DNA from: Pseudoalteromonas gelatinilytica
GTDB taxonomy: Bacteria; Pseudomonadota; Gammaproteobacteria; Enterobacterales; Alteromonadaceae
Assembly (NCBI RefSeq): GCF_001641615.1
Contig: NZ_LRRU01000014.1
Coordinates: 124,001-188,000 of the forward strand
Reading direction: 5' to 3'
Length of the DNA stretch: 64,000 bases
Program-made: the position numbers and the translations under genes
In this document: positions 9,795 to 19,747 of the stretch, piece after piece
Layout: each line of letters begins with the position of its first letter
Position numbering within the stretch: position 1 is the stretch's first letter
The notes under the pieces: model-generated
The model's input: the letters and a program-made list of their open reading frames with translations, nothing else
Told to the model about the DNA's origin: nothing
The model's database searches: none

Positions 9795-9805
9795 ATAGCT
9801 AGAGA

Positions 9806-9854
9806 GCTGTCAGCTATCAGCTATCAGCCGTCAGCTATCAGCCGTCAGCTTTCA
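9806..9854. repeat. Seven tandem copies of a 7 bp repeat (GCTATCA type)
   Basis: Seven contiguous heptamers: GCTGTCA, GCTATCA, GCTATCA, GCCGTCA, GCTATCA, GCCGTCA, GCTTTCA. They start 11 bp after the rraB stop. The same word reappears as a two-unit fragment (GCTATCA GCTGTCA) at about 23728-23741 in another intergenic region. The repeat is non-coding. Confidence 0.9.
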
Positions 9855-9878
9855 GGGATAAAGTTAGCGAGTTGCTAC

Positions 9879-9962
9879 TTTCTAACTTTACTCTTTCTAA
9901 CTTTCCCCTTTCTAACTTTCCCCTTTCTAACTTTCCCCTTTCTAACTTTCCCCTTTCTAACT
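9879..9962. repeat. Six tandem copies of a 15 bp repeat upstream of the HD-GYP gene
   Basis: The unit tttctaactttcccc starts at 9879, 9894, 9909, 9924, 9939 and 9954. The middle three or four copies are exact, and the outer copies diverge. The strand is almost free of G, so it is a polypyrimidine stretch. It ends about 100 bp before the ATG of the HD-GYP gene, so it lies where that gene's promoter should be. Confidence 0.9.
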
Positions 9963-10064
9963 CCATAGCTCATACCTATTTCGTATTCGCTACCCAATCT
10001 ATAGACATTTGTAATCAATTAGCGATAATAAAAAACTCGATGTTTTTATGCGCTAAGCTCACAT

Positions 10065-11282
10065 ATGCTTATTACCTTACCCATTGCCGAACTTGTACCA
10101 GGGATGTTTGTTGACAGTGTCAGTAAGCAACATGAGCATGTAAATAGTATTAAGATCAAAACACGTGGTTTAGTGCGTGATAAAACGATTATTCAGCGCC
10201 TGATCTCTGAAGGGGTTGAAGAGCTACTCATCGACTTTACTCAAAGCGATGTTGCACTCCCTAAAAAATACCAGCCAAAACCCGAACCAGCTAAACCGAA
10301 AGTTGAACAAAAGCCTGCAGCTAATGAAGAGCCGCAAGGGGTCACGGTTCAACAAGAGTTTTTAAAAGCCAGTGTGCATTACGAACAGCATAGCCGAAAA
10401 CTACAAGGCTTCTATTCAGACATTACATCAGGTTTAAAGATAAATATGTCGGTGCTCGATGATATCGCTGTTGATATAGTGGGCTCGGTATTTCGTAACC
10501 ATAACGCATTAACTATTTTAACTCGCCTCAAAGATAAGCATATCTACAATTGGCGTCATATGATTAACACCGCTATTTTGGTGAGTGTGTTTGCTAAGTA
10601 CTTAGGTTACAACGAAAAAACAATTAAAGAACTGGCAATGGGTGCCTTGATGCACGATATTGGCCAGGCGAAAATGCCACAAGGTGTATTGTCTAAACCA
10701 AGCGCTTTAAACGACAACGAAATGCAAGTTGTTAAAAAGCATGTGGCGCAGAGTTTGGGCTTAGTGAAAGGTGAAAAGGGCATTACGCCGTTAATGCTCG
10801 ATATGATTGTGAATCACCATGAGCGTTTAGATGGTACAGGCTACCCACGTGGTATTGCGGCTGAAAAGTTGAGCCGTGCAGCACGTATTATGGCAATCGT
10901 TGATGTGTATGATGCCATGACGGCAGATAGACCCCATCAAATGGGTGAAGAGCCAATCTCAGCGCTGCGTTATTTGCTCGCTAATAAACACATGTTCGAT
11001 TCTGAATTGGTGCAACGCTTTATTAAGTGCCTAGGTGTGCACCCGGTTGGAACTATTGTGAAATTAAACAATGAGCGTTTGGCATTAGTGATGGAAGGTA
11101 ACCATGAAAACCCAATCAAGCCGAAAATAAAGATCTTCTATAATGCCAAGCATAAGCATCATATTACTGCCAAAGACGTCGATTTAAGCGCAGAAAAAGA
11201 GCTAAAAATTATTGCCAGTATTAAGCCTCTAGATTATCAACTCAATTTGGCTCGTTTGTTAAAAGAGCATCTGCTTGTTTAG
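10065..11282 (+). CDS. DUF3391 / HD-GYP domain phosphodiesterase
   Basis: A predicted cyclic-di-GMP phosphodiesterase of 405 aa. An N-terminal DUF3391-like domain (about 1-140) is followed by an HD-GYP domain (about 155-330). The metal-binding HD is in MHDIGQAKMP, followed by the paired histidines in VNHHERLDGTGYPRGI, which holds the GYP signature. No membrane segment is visible, so the protein is cytosolic. No good Shine-Dalgarno precedes the ATG at 10065. Tandem repeats lie upstream, and its last 41 bp overlap a gene on the opposite strand. Confidence 0.88.
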   Translation: MLITLPIAELVPGMFVDSVSKQHEHVNSIKIKTRGLVRDKTIIQRLISEGVEELLIDFTQSDVALPKKYQPKPEPAKPKVEQKPAANEEPQGVTVQQEFLKASVHYEQHSRKLQGFYSDITSGLKINMSVLDDIAVDIVGSVFRNHNALTILTRLKDKHIYNWRHMINTAILVSVFAKYLGYNEKTIKELAMGALMHDIGQAKMPQGVLSKPSALNDNEMQVVKKHVAQSLGLVKGEKGITPLMLDMIVNHHERLDGTGYPRGIAAEKLSRAARIMAIVDVYDAMTADRPHQMGEEPISALRYLLANKHMFDSELVQRFIKCLGVHPVGTIVKLNNERLALVMEGNHENPIKPKIKIFYNAKHKHHITAKDVDLSAEKELKIIASIKPLDYQLNLARLLKEHLLV

Positions 11283-11625
11283 ACTTAATGCAGCGTTTTT
11301 TGGCGTTGCGCTTTGCTGATATAAATGCACCACTAAAGCAACTCGTCATTAATACCAACCACAATAACGTGCCTTTTTCGACATGCAACGCCACGCAACA
11401 TAATAACAGCGACAACACCGCACTTAGCATAGCGCCTAACCAATAATGATTCACTGGATTATCGCAATCACCCGCTTTAGTACAGGCACAGTAGTTTGCT
11501 TTACAAAAATAATGAACACTCACACCGCATAACATCAGTGCCGCAATAATCAATGCGATTCCCATACTCACACTCAACAGAAAAACCTTTATTTTTAGTC
11601 TAAAGGGACAAGAAATAGATGTCAA
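11242..11625 (-). CDS. Small Cys-rich multi-pass membrane protein, unknown
   Basis: I do not recognise a family. The 127 aa product has two or three hydrophobic stretches (about residues 12-38, 65-82 and 88-102) and a loop with five cysteines between the first two (CKANYCACTKAGDC). A basic tail follows. The start used here is TTG at 11625, without a clear ribosome binding site. An internal ATG at about residue 21 (MGIALII) is a possible shorter start. Its 3' end overlaps the convergent HD-GYP gene by 41 bp. Plausible as a real gene because of its membrane-protein composition, but unproven. Confidence 0.5.
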   Translation of the reverse strand: MTSISCPFRLKIKVFLLSVSMGIALIIAALMLCGVSVHYFCKANYCACTKAGDCDNPVNHYWLGAMLSAVLSLLLCCVALHVEKGTLLWLVLMTSCFSGAFISAKRNAKKRCIKSKQADALLTNEPN

Positions 11626-11901
11626 TGCAAATGATAATTACTACTGTTTGTTGTTTTTGTAATCAGAGATCTGATGAGTTTTAATAAGTTGTTATCTTGT
11701 TGTTAAAATGCGGGTTTTTTACCTATTTCTAACGAAAAATTACAGTTTTTTGATCTTAATTAAGGTAATGTTCGAAAGTTTGTAATCATTAGAATAAAAC
11801 ATCTAATACCAACATACAGCGCTAATCTTTTATGCTTAACTAATAGGTTGCCCTCATTGTTGGATTAGTTTTCGCACAAGTTTGCAAGAGGACACAGATT
11901 T
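11626..11901. promoter_or_regulatory. Upstream region of the FadL-type porin gene
   Basis: 276 bp of AT-rich sequence without a gene. It contains a perfect inverted repeat ATCAGA-GA-TCTGAT at 11662-11675 that could be an operator. An AGAGGA ribosome binding site lies about 10 nt before the ATG at 11902. No confident -35/-10 pair was found. Confidence 0.35.
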
Positions 11902-13179
11902 ATGAAGTTCACTAAAACACTAATTGCAGCATCACTTGCTGTTGTTTCTGCTGACAGCTTTGCTGCAGCTTTCCAATTAGCAGAGCAAAACGTATCAGGT
12001 TTAGGTCGTGCATACGCTGGTGAAGCAGCCGTTGCTGATGACGCGTCTGTTGTTGCTCGTAACCCTGCACTTATGTCTTTATTCAAAGACAAGCAAATCT
12101 CAGTAGCAGGTATTGCTGTCATTCCAGATGTAAGCTTAAAAGGTGAAAGTGCTGCATACAGCTTAGATGAAAGCTCTATCGATGACGATAGCATTGCGCC
12201 ATCTGCATTTATTCCTGCAGGTTACTTCACTATGCCTTTAAACGACAAAGTGTCTTTAGGCTTTGGTGCTTTTTCAAACTTTGGTCTTTCAACTGAGTTT
12301 AAAGATGACTATGCGGCAGGCTCTATCGCGGGTGAAACTGAAATCGTAACAGTTAACATGAATGCAAGCGCGTCATACAAAATCAACGAACAGTTCAGCC
12401 TAGGTCTTGGCTTAAACTATGTTTATGCTGATGCGAAAGTTGTTCGTAATGCAGGTGCAAACCCTCTAGGTTTACCAGCTAACACGCAAATTGCTCACCT
12501 TGAAGGTGACGATTACGGCTTTGGTTGGAACATTGGTGCAATGTATCAGTTAGACGAAAACAACCGTTTTGGTTTTAACTACCGCAGCGAAACAGATATC
12601 GACTTTGAAGGCGAGTATTCAAACCAACTTCCAGCTGCTTTTGGCGGTCTAGCGGGTACTAAAGTACCAGGTGAGTTAAAATTAACCTTACCAGCCATTG
12701 CAGAATTCTCTGGTTCACACCAAATCGATAAGAAGCTAGGCGTACACTACAGCATCTTATGGACTGGTTGGGACAGCTTCCAAAAATTAGAAGCCTACGT
12801 ACCAGGTGTTGAATCTCCTGTATTCTCTAAAGAAGAGAACTTCTCTGATTCAATGCGTTACTCTATCGGTACTGACTACCAGTACAGCGATGCACTTTTA
12901 CTTCGTGCAGGTATTGCATACGATGAGTCGCCAGCAGACCAATCGCACCTTTCAATCTCTATCCCTGATACAGATCGTTTCTGGTTCTCGTTTGGTGGTA
13001 ACTACGCATTCAGCGAAAACTCAAATGTTGACTTAGGTGTAAGCATCCTTCGTGGTAAAACACAAAACTTCTCTGAAAAAGACAGTCTAGCTGCTTCTTT
13101 AGGCCAAGATGTTTCATGGGAATTTGAATCAAAAGGTCACGCAGTTCTAGTTGGTGCTCAGTACAACTACAAATTTTAA
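11902..13179 (+). CDS. Outer-membrane long-chain fatty-acid transporter, FadL/OmpP1/TodX family
   Basis: A 14-strand-type outer-membrane porin for hydrophobic compounds. The signal peptide is MKFTKTLIAASLAVVSADSFA. The mature protein then opens with the family block AAFQLAEQNVSGLGRAYAG, which forms the N-terminal plug, and DDASVVARNPA follows. The C-terminus ends in an aromatic residue (YNYKF), as is usual for Bam-assembled barrels. At 425 aa it fits the family. Its stop codon overlaps the first base of a palindromic repeat element, and a bidirectional terminator follows at 13275-13309. Confidence 0.92.
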   Translation: MKFTKTLIAASLAVVSADSFAAAFQLAEQNVSGLGRAYAGEAAVADDASVVARNPALMSLFKDKQISVAGIAVIPDVSLKGESAAYSLDESSIDDDSIAPSAFIPAGYFTMPLNDKVSLGFGAFSNFGLSTEFKDDYAAGSIAGETEIVTVNMNASASYKINEQFSLGLGLNYVYADAKVVRNAGANPLGLPANTQIAHLEGDDYGFGWNIGAMYQLDENNRFGFNYRSETDIDFEGEYSNQLPAAFGGLAGTKVPGELKLTLPAIAEFSGSHQIDKKLGVHYSILWTGWDSFQKLEAYVPGVESPVFSKEENFSDSMRYSIGTDYQYSDALLLRAGIAYDESPADQSHLSISIPDTDRFWFSFGGNYAFSENSNVDLGVSILRGKTQNFSEKDSLAASLGQDVSWEFESKGHAVLVGAQYNYKF

Positions 13180-13231
13180 TACCAATTCGTTTAATCCCTC
13201 AAAATGATTAAGTATTATTGCGGGTTGGTAT
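13179..13231. repeat. Palindromic repeat element, copy A (short form)
   Basis: It begins ATACCAATTCG and ends CGGGTTGGTAT-like, so the ends are inverted copies of each other. The right half (CCCTCAAAATGATTAAG...) is the reverse complement of the left end of the 162 bp element at 34314-34475. It seems to be an internally deleted form of that element. The first base is the last A of the porin gene's TAA stop codon. Confidence 0.8.
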
Positions 13232-13268
13232 AATTGTGACGCGACGTAAAGTCGCTGTTACAGAGCAT

Positions 13269-13309
13269 TAAAAAGCCGCACTATAACAATGTTATAGTGC
13301 GGCTTTTTT
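13269..13309. terminator. Bidirectional terminator between the porin gene and valS
   Basis: A perfect 13 bp stem (gccgcactataac / gttatagtgcggc, 13275-13287 and 13291-13303) has a 3 nt loop. It is flanked by an A run on the left and a T run on the right, so it can end transcripts from either side. Confidence 0.92.
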
Positions 13310-13345
13310 GTAAGCGCTATAAAACTTATAGCGCTATATATGCTG

Positions 13346-16201
13346 TTATAGACTTTCGATTTTCGCTTTTTGCGCTAACAGTTTGTCTTTCGCATCGGTA
13401 AATTCAGCCAGTTTAGCATGCTCTTTAGCAAGTACAGCTTCTGGTGCGTTATTTACGAACTTCTCGTTAGCTAACTTGTTTTGAACCTGTGCTAAGCCTT
13501 TTTCTGCTTTCTCAAGCTGCTTCGCGATACGAGCTAATTCAGCTTCAACATCGATTAGGCCAGCCATTGGGATCATGATCTCAAGGTTACCAACATACGA
13601 TGTTGCACACGCTGGTGCATCGTCTTTATTATCAAGAAGGGTGAACTCTTCAAGCTTAGCAAGCGACGCTAAGAATGCTTCGTTATCCGTTAAGCGGCGT
13701 TTGTCTTCGTCAGACGCATTAGCAAGCAATACAGATAATGGTTTGCTTGGGCTGATATCCATTTCACCACGAATGTTACGAATAGCAAGAATGAATTGTT
13801 TAACCCATTCTAGGTCGTCCATCGCTTGGCTATCAACATTAGCTTCATTGTATACAGGGAAACCTTGAACCATGATGCTAGTGCCCGCAGTTTCGATACC
13901 TGCAAGTGGCGCAACACGTTGCCAAATCGTTTCTGTGATGTATGGCATTAACGGGTGCATTAAGCGAAGTAGGCTTTCTAATACCGTGATTAAGGTGTGA
14001 CGAGTACCACGTTGCTGTGCTTCGTTACCTTTAAACAATACTGGTTTAGTCAGTTCTAGGTACCAGTCACAGAATTGGTTCCAAGTGAACTCATAAATGG
14101 TGTTTGCTGCTAGGTCAAAACGGTAGTTTTCTAGATGCTCAGTATAGGTTTTAACCGTTGCTTCAAATTGGCCTAAAATCCAACGATCAGCGAGTGAGTA
14201 CTGTTTTTCAGCATCTGTAGCAAAGCCACAATCTTGCTCTTCTGTGTTCATTAATACGTAACGGCTTGCGTTCCATAGTTTGTTACAGAAGTTACGGTAG
14301 CCTTCAAGGCGGTTCATATCCCAGTTGATATCACGACCCGTAGAAGCCATTGCTGCAAGGGTGAAACGCAGTGCGTCTGTACCGTGTGCTTCAATCCCGT
14401 TTTCGAATGTTTTACGGGTGTTCTTCTCAATCTTCTTCGCTAGTTGTGGCTGCATCATGTTACCAGTGCGCTTTTCAACTAGGCTTTCAAGGTCGATACC
14501 GTCAATCATGTCGATAGGATCAAGTACGTTACCTTTCGATTTAGACATCTTATCGCCGTTTTCATCACGGATAAGGCCAGTGACATAAACGGTTTTAAAT
14601 GGTACTTGTGGCTTGCCGTCTTCATCTTTGATGAAGTGCATGGTCATCATGATCATACGAGCAACCCAGAAGAAGATGATGTCGAAACCTGTTACCAATA
14701 CGTCAGACGGGTGGAAGGTTTTTAAATCGTCTGTGTTTGCAGGCCAGCCTTGCGTTGAGAAAGTCCAAAGCGCAGATGAGAACCACGTATCTAAAACGTC
14801 TTCGTCTTGCTTAAGTGCAACATCATCAGCAAGGTTGTTATCGCGGCGTACTTCAGCTTCGTCACGACCAACGTATACGTTACCTTCGTTGTCGTACCAA
14901 GCAGGGATGCGGTGACCCCACCAAAGTTGACGTGAAATACACCAGTCTTGTACGTCGTTCATCCACGAGAAGTACATGTTCTCGTATTGTTGAGGTACGA
15001 ACTTAATGTCGCCATTCTTAACTGCTTCTTTTGCAGGCTCTGCAAGCGGTGCTACGCGAACGTACCACTGATCAGTAAGAAGAGGCTCAATCACTACGCC
15101 AGAACGGTCACCGTAAGGGACTGTTAAGCTGTGATCTTCAATTTTTTCTAATAGGCCAAGTTCTTCAAATTCGCTCACAATCGCTTTACGTGCATCAAAG
15201 CGGTCAAGGCCGTGTAGGCGCTCAGGGATTGGCGCATCTAATTCAAGCTCTTTACCGTCGAATGTGTAGCTTTCGCCTTCGCTTAATACCGCAGCATCTT
15301 TGTTGAAGATGTTGATCATAGGAAGCTGGTGACGTTTACCTACTTCGTTATCGTTAAAGTCGTGGGCAGGCGTGATTTTCACACAACCTGTGCCTTTTTC
15401 CATGTCTGCATGCTCGTCGGCAACAATTGGAATACGACGGTTTACGATAGGCAGTAAAATGTCTTTACCGATCAGGTCTTGGTAACGCTCATCATCAGGG
15501 TTAACCGCAACACCTGTATCACCTAGCATTGTTTCAGGACGTGTTGTGGCAACAACGATATAGTCTTTGCCGTCTTGTGTTTTTACGCCATCAGCAAGTG
15601 GGTAACGCAAGTTCCACATGTGACCTTGTTTGTCTTTGTTTTCAACTTCAAGATCAGAAATAGCCGTGTGAAGTTTAGGGTCCCAGTTAACTAGACGCTT
15701 ACCACGGTAAATTAAATCTTCTTTGTGAAGACGTACGAATACTTCTTTAACCGCTTCAGAAAGACCTTCGTCCATAGTGAAACGCTCACGGTCCCAATCC
15801 ACAGAAGCACCTAAACGACGTAATTGTTTAGTGATCGTGCCGCCAGAGTGGTTTTTCCACTCCCAGATTTTTTCGATAAATGCTTCACGGCCAAGGTCGT
15901 GACGTGTTTTACCTTCTTCAGCAGCAAGCTTACGCTCAACAAGCATTTGTGTTGCGATACCCGCGTGGTCAGTACCTACTTGCCATAATGTGTTGTTGCC
16001 TTGCATACGCTTTAAACGCGTTAGCGTATCCATAATGGTATCTTGGAACGCGTGGCCCATGTGTAAGCTACCCGTGACGTTTGGTGGCGGGATCATAATT
16101 GAGTATGCGTCACCTTGACCAGACGGTTTAAAGTAGCCATTTTCTTCCCAGCCTTGGTATAAAGACTGTTCAATATCTTGCGGATTATAGGTTTTATCCA
16201 T
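13346..16201 (-). CDS. valS: Valyl-tRNA synthetase
   Basis: It charges tRNA-Val. It is a class I synthetase with the HIGH-type motif in [15 protein letters not shown] (about residues 38-52) and the KMSKS loop in [14 protein letters not shown] (about 550). The editing domain carries the [15 protein letters not shown] block. The C-terminus is a coiled-coil tRNA-binding arm rich in Lys, Glu and Ala. The length of 951 aa equals that of the E. coli enzyme. holC lies upstream by 23 bp, the conserved holC-valS pairing. Confidence 0.97.
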   Translation of the reverse strand: MDKTYNPQDIEQSLYQGWEENGYFKPSGQGDAYSIMIPPPNVTGSLHMGHAFQDTIMDTLTRLKRMQGNNTLWQVGTDHAGIATQMLVERKLAAEEGKTRHDLGREAFIEKIWEWKNHSGGTITKQLRRLGASVDWDRERFTMDEGLSEAVKEVFVRLHKEDLIYRGKRLVNWDPKLHTAISDLEVENKDKQGHMWNLRYPLADGVKTQDGKDYIVVATTRPETMLGDTGVAVNPDDERYQDLIGKDILLPIVNRRIPIVADEHADMEKGTGCVKITPAHDFNDNEVGKRHQLPMINIFNKDAAVLSEGESYTFDGKELELDAPIPERLHGLDRFDARKAIVSEFEELGLLEKIEDHSLTVPYGDRSGVVIEPLLTDQWYVRVAPLAEPAKEAVKNGDIKFVPQQYENMYFSWMNDVQDWCISRQLWWGHRIPAWYDNEGNVYVGRDEAEVRRDNNLADDVALKQDEDVLDTWFSSALWTFSTQGWPANTDDLKTFHPSDVLVTGFDIIFFWVARMIMMTMHFIKDEDGKPQVPFKTVYVTGLIRDENGDKMSKSKGNVLDPIDMIDGIDLESLVEKRTGNMMQPQLAKKIEKNTRKTFENGIEAHGTDALRFTLAAMASTGRDINWDMNRLEGYRNFCNKLWNASRYVLMNTEEQDCGFATDAEKQYSLADRWILGQFEATVKTYTEHLENYRFDLAANTIYEFTWNQFCDWYLELTKPVLFKGNEAQQRGTRHTLITVLESLLRLMHPLMPYITETIWQRVAPLAGIETAGTSIMVQGFPVYNEANVDSQAMDDLEWVKQFILAIRNIRGEMDISPSKPLSVLLANASDEDKRRLTDNEAFLASLAKLEEFTLLDNKDDAPACATSYVGNLEIMIPMAGLIDVEAELARIAKQLEKAEKGLAQVQNKLANEKFVNNAPEAVLAKEHAKLAEFTDAKDKLLAQKAKIESL

Positions 16202-16224
16202 TACACAGAACCTTAAATAAATGC

Positions 16225-16671
16225 TTAAATGTCAATTTCTTGCGTTGCAATATGGGCGCCCAGTTGGCGAAGCTTTTTAAACCGCTCACGGGCGGCTTGC
16301 TTAGCATTTGGCTCAACGGGTACGAAATCATAAACCTGCTGAAAACGGCGGATAAAATCCGGAAGTTGTTCAGCTAAGTTGATTAATATTTTTCTGTTGC
16401 CGACAGGCGGAGTCATACCAATTTCAACCGGTGCGCCACCTTTAGGGCCTTCACCTTGTAAGTTGTGAGGTACAAAACTATCTGGTTCAAATGACCAAAT
16501 GATGTCGTCGATTGTGTGGGCCGTGTCGGTGTTATCGGCGTAAATAAATACGCGATGACCTAGACGATACTGATCCGCAGCAATTTTAGCTGCCAGATCG
16601 AAAACTGCTCCAGCCGATTGGTGGGCATTATCATCTTGTTTTAGAACGTAAAATTGTGCGTTCATGCTCAT
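16225..16671 (-). CDS. holC: DNA polymerase III chi subunit HolC
   Basis: Chi links the clamp-loader complex to SSB at the replication fork. The blocks ESFVPHNL-like ([21 protein letters not shown]) and [20 protein letters not shown] match HolC. The reading frame opens upstream as far as 16740, but the N-terminal extension (23 residues) is hydrophobic and unlike the family. The ATG at 16671 ([13 protein letters not shown]) gives 148 aa, close to the E. coli length of 147, and is therefore preferred. A second ATG lies six bases further in. An inverted repeat immediately upstream separates it from pepA. Confidence 0.88.
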   Translation of the reverse strand: MSMNAQFYVLKQDDNAHQSAGAVFDLAAKIAADQYRLGHRVFIYADNTDTAHTIDDIIWSFEPDSFVPHNLQGEGPKGGAPVEIGMTPPVGNRKILINLAEQLPDFIRRFQQVYDFVPVEPNAKQAARERFKKLRQLGAHIATQEIDI

Positions 16672-16742
16672 TGTGACAAACGTCCCCACAGATACACAGA
16701 TCAAAGCAGGGATTTTGACATAGAACGAGACTTGCTTCAATT

Positions 16743-16768
16743 AATAAGGCGCCATTTGGCGCCTTATT
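16743..16768 (-). terminator. Perfect inverted repeat between pepA and holC, possible weak terminator
   Basis: The arms aataaggcgcca (16743-16754) and tggcgccttatt (16757-16768) are perfectly complementary with a 2 nt loop. In the direction of pepA the stem is not followed by a real U run, so termination would be leaky and some holC-valS expression may come from pepA. Confidence 0.5.
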
Positions 16769-16797
16769 TAGGGTTAGTTTTAAGCTTGCAATAAGGC

Positions 16798-18312
16798 TTA
16801 ATCGTGACTTGCTTCGCTTACACCCGCGCGGTTCAGTAAATACTGAGTCAACATAGGGACCGGACGACCCGTTGCACCTTTGTTTTTACCGCCGCTGCGC
16901 CATGCTGTACCTGCGATATCTAAATGCGCCCAGTTATATTTTTTGGTGAATTTAGATAAGAAGCATGCCGCTGTAATCGTACCTGCAGCACGGCCACCTA
17001 AGTTGGTGAAATCTGCGAATGGGCTTTCAAGTTGCTCTTGATAGTCATCCCACAGTGGTAGTTGCCAAGCACGGTCGCCACTTTGCTCAGACGCTTTTAG
17101 TAGGTCATGGGCAAGCGGGTTGTGGTTTGAAAGTAAACCAGTGGCATGTGAACCCAGCGCGATAATACATGCGCCAGTCAGTGTTGCTACGTCGACAACA
17201 GTATCTGGTTCAAAGCGCTCAACATAAGTGAGTGCGTCACACAGTACTAAACGGCCTTCAGCATCGGTATTTAACACTTCAACTGTTTGACCCGACATAG
17301 TGGTTAAAATATCGCCAGGGCGATAAGCGTTTGAGCCAGGCATGTTCTCACAACCCGCTAAAACACCGACAACGTTAATCGGTAATTGCATTTGCACTAA
17401 AGCGCGCATCGTACCAATAACACCCGCTGCACCACCCATGTCGTATTTCATTTCATCCATGGCTTCGCCAGGCTTAATTGAAATACCACCTGAGTCAAAG
17501 GTTAAGCCTTTACCCACTAACACGATTGGCGCTTGGTCTTTGTCGCCACCTTGATAGTTGATCACCGACATAACCGATTCATTCGCGCTACCACGGCCAA
17601 CTGCTAGGTATGAATTCATGCCCAGCTCAGCCATTTTTTCTTCGCCAATAATCTCAACGCTAACGTTCTCAAAGTTTTCAGCAAGCTCTTGTGCTTGTTC
17701 ACCTAAATATGCCGGGTTACAGATATTTGGCGGCATGTTGGCAACGTCTTTACATAATTTGCTACCCGCAGCGATTGCTAAGCCATGCTCAATTGCGCTT
17801 TCGCCAATGGTTAACTCGCGGCGCGTAGGTACGTTGAAAACAATTTTACGTAGTGGACGGCGAGGGTCGCTCTTTTTGCTTTTCAGTTGGTTGAAGGTGT
17901 ACAAGCAATCTTGTGTTGTTTCAACTGCTTGACGCACTTTCCAATAGGTGTCGCGGCTTTTAACGTGCTGCTCAGTTAAAAAGCATACCGCTTCCATCGA
18001 ACCGGTTTCGTTTAGCGTGTTAATCGTTTTTGAGATGATTTGTTTATATTGTTTGTCATCAAGCTCACGCTCTTTACCACAACCTACTAGTAGTACACGC
18101 TCGCTCAGCACATTAGGCACATGATGCAATAGCAATACTTGGCCTGGTTTACCTTCAAGGTCACCGCGGCGTAGCAAGTTAGAAATATAACCGTCACTGA
18201 TCTTATCTAATTGTTCACCAATGGGGGATAAACGACGTGGCTCATAAACGCCTACTACAATACATGCGCTACGTTGCTTTTCTGGACTACCACTTTTTAC
18301 GCTAAATTCCAT
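16798..18312 (-). CDS. pepA: Leucyl aminopeptidase PepA
   Basis: A dizinc M17 leucine aminopeptidase. In E. coli, PepA is also a DNA-binding accessory protein for Xer recombination and carAB control. The catalytic signature [10 protein letters not shown] is present near residue 344. The metal ligands lie in [12 protein letters not shown] and [10 protein letters not shown]. The length of 504 aa is typical. It is divergent from lptF, the same arrangement as in E. coli. Confidence 0.96.
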   Translation of the reverse strand: MEFSVKSGSPEKQRSACIVVGVYEPRRLSPIGEQLDKISDGYISNLLRRGDLEGKPGQVLLLHHVPNVLSERVLLVGCGKERELDDKQYKQIISKTINTLNETGSMEAVCFLTEQHVKSRDTYWKVRQAVETTQDCLYTFNQLKSKKSDPRRPLRKIVFNVPTRRELTIGESAIEHGLAIAAGSKLCKDVANMPPNICNPAYLGEQAQELAENFENVSVEIIGEEKMAELGMNSYLAVGRGSANESVMSVINYQGGDKDQAPIVLVGKGLTFDSGGISIKPGEAMDEMKYDMGGAAGVIGTMRALVQMQLPINVVGVLAGCENMPGSNAYRPGDILTTMSGQTVEVLNTDAEGRLVLCDALTYVERFEPDTVVDVATLTGACIIALGSHATGLLSNHNPLAHDLLKASEQSGDRAWQLPLWDDYQEQLESPFADFTNLGGRAAGTITAACFLSKFTKKYNWAHLDIAGTAWRSGGKNKGATGRPVPMLTQYLLNRAGVSEASHD

Positions 18313-18634
18313 TGTTACTCCTGATATTGAGTCATATAACCTTAGTTAATAAGGGTAAGAAATTCTTTTACGAGTCCTTTCTTACATTTTTTAGTTTAAT
18401 AGCACTAATCTTAGTACATAAACTATGACTCTATTTATGTGTTTTTGAACTTTATCTTAATGTGACTATCAATATCACATAATAGACGCCATCTGCACCA
18501 TTTATGCAAGATTATATGTTCTTGCTAGGTATGATATTTAACTGTGATGGCATATAATAAAGTGAGTAAAATAACTAGTTTACTCAAAATTCCTTACTAT
18601 TCCAGTGAAACTCGATGTTTAACAGGGGCGAGCA
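18313..18634. promoter_or_regulatory. pepA-lptF divergent intergenic region
   Basis: 322 bp without a gene. A perfect TATAAT at 18553-18558 (plus strand) lies about 76 bp before the lptF start. No convincing -35 is seen at standard spacing. An AGGGG ribosome binding site at 18624-18628 supports the TTG start of lptF at 18635. No repeats or RNA gene seen. Confidence 0.4.
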
Positions 18635-19747
18635 TTGCTAATTTTTCGTTATTTGACCACTGAAGTTCTCAAGTCGCAGGTCGCCGTATTTTTAACTTTG
18701 ATGACTATTTTTGTGTCTCAAAAGTTTGTTGTTATTTTAGGAGACGCCTCTGAAGGGGGTCTTCCTGCTAAACTTGTGCTCTCGATGATTGCACTAAAAC
18801 TTCCTCAGCTGGCTTCCCTTATCTTACCTTTGAGTATCTTCTTAGGGATTATTCTGGCGTACAGTCGCATCTATGCCGACAGCGAAATGACCGTATTCAG
18901 AGCTTGCGGTGTCAGTGAATGGTATGTGGTTCGGGTAACACTTATCTCAAGCACTGCGATGGCTGTTTTAGCTGGGACGCTGACACTTTACATCGCGCCA
19001 TGGGCCAGTGAACAAGAATATCAATTAAAAGAGCAAGCCAAAGCTGATGCTGGCTTATCGGCATTACGTGCCGGGCGTTTCCAACAAACCGGTAACGAAA
19101 AAGCTGTGGTCTTTATTCACAATATTGAAAATGGCGGCAAAGAGTTACACAAGGTATTTGTTGCTCAGCTACCCGATCGTGAAAAAGGTGACTTAGCACG
19201 TTTGGTGTATGCAGAACGTGGTGTGGTGATTGAGCAAGAAAGCGGTGAACAGCAACTTGTTCTTAACGATGGTAAGCGCTACGAAACAGATGGCGAGTCT
19301 GCTGCGTTAAACTTAACAGAATTCGATGGTTACAGTGTGCAAATTCAAGATCAAGAAATTGAACACCAGCGCCGTAAGTTAGAAGCCATTCCAACGCTTG
19401 ATTTATTCAAAATGAAAACCTCTGAAGCCATTGCACAGTGGCAATGGCGTCTTGCTATTCCGCTGTCAATTCCATTGTTAACTTTACTAGCAGTACCTTT
19501 GAGTGTGGTGAATCCACGCCAAGGTAAATTTGCTAAATTAGTGCCTGCAATCAGCTTGTATTTAGGGTATTTCATATTACTCAATGCCGCTAAATTTGCA
19601 GTTGAAGATGGCAAAATACCTCCTTCAATTGGTTTATGGTGGATCCATTTGTCAGCTTTATTTATTGGTGGATTCTTGATTATTAAAGGTCGTCCGCTCG
19701 GCGCATGGTTAAAAGCAGTTGTGACTAAGCGGGAGTTAAACGCATGA
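18635..19747 (+). CDS. lptF: LPS export permease LptF
   Basis: With LptG it forms the membrane part of the LptB2FG transporter that extracts lipopolysaccharide from the inner membrane. The protein (370 aa) has three hydrophobic segments at the N-terminus, a periplasmic beta-jellyroll domain in the middle (about 130-255) and three more segments at the end. The block FRYLTTEVLKSQ and the phrase YSRIYADSEMTVFRACGVS are characteristic. The start is TTG with AGGGG 6 nt upstream. The stop overlaps the lptG start by 4 bp. Confidence 0.95.
   Translation: MLIFRYLTTEVLKSQVAVFLTLMTIFVSQKFVVILGDASEGGLPAKLVLSMIALKLPQLASLILPLSIFLGIILAYSRIYADSEMTVFRACGVSEWYVVRVTLISSTAMAVLAGTLTLYIAPWASEQEYQLKEQAKADAGLSALRAGRFQQTGNEKAVVFIHNIENGGKELHKVFVAQLPDREKGDLARLVYAERGVVIEQESGEQQLVLNDGKRYETDGESAALNLTEFDGYSVQIQDQEIEHQRRKLEAIPTLDLFKMKTSEAIAQWQWRLAIPLSIPLLTLLAVPLSVVNPRQGKFAKLVPAISLYLGYFILLNAAKFAVEDGKIPPSIGLWWIHLSALFIGGFLIIKGRPLGAWLKAVVTKRELNA

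Noticed and set aside
9806..9962. CRISPR array
   Set aside because: The repeats are 7 and 15 bp and contiguous, with no spacers and no cas genes.
9872..10114. Open frame of 80 codons across the 15 bp array, giving LSNFP pentapeptide repeats
   Set aside because: It starts with TTG without a ribosome binding site, translates only the tandem repeat, and overlaps the HD-GYP start. The frame is open because 15 bp is a multiple of three.
11242..11625. Treating the small Cys-rich frame as spurious
   Set aside because: Not fully rejected: hydrophobic segments and a Cys loop look protein-like, so it is kept as a low-confidence gene although its start lacks a ribosome binding site.
16672..16740. N-terminal extension of HolC from the ATG at 16740
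   Set aside because: The 23 extra residues do not resemble HolC, and the ATG is immediately next to an inverted repeat. The internal ATG gives the family's normal length.
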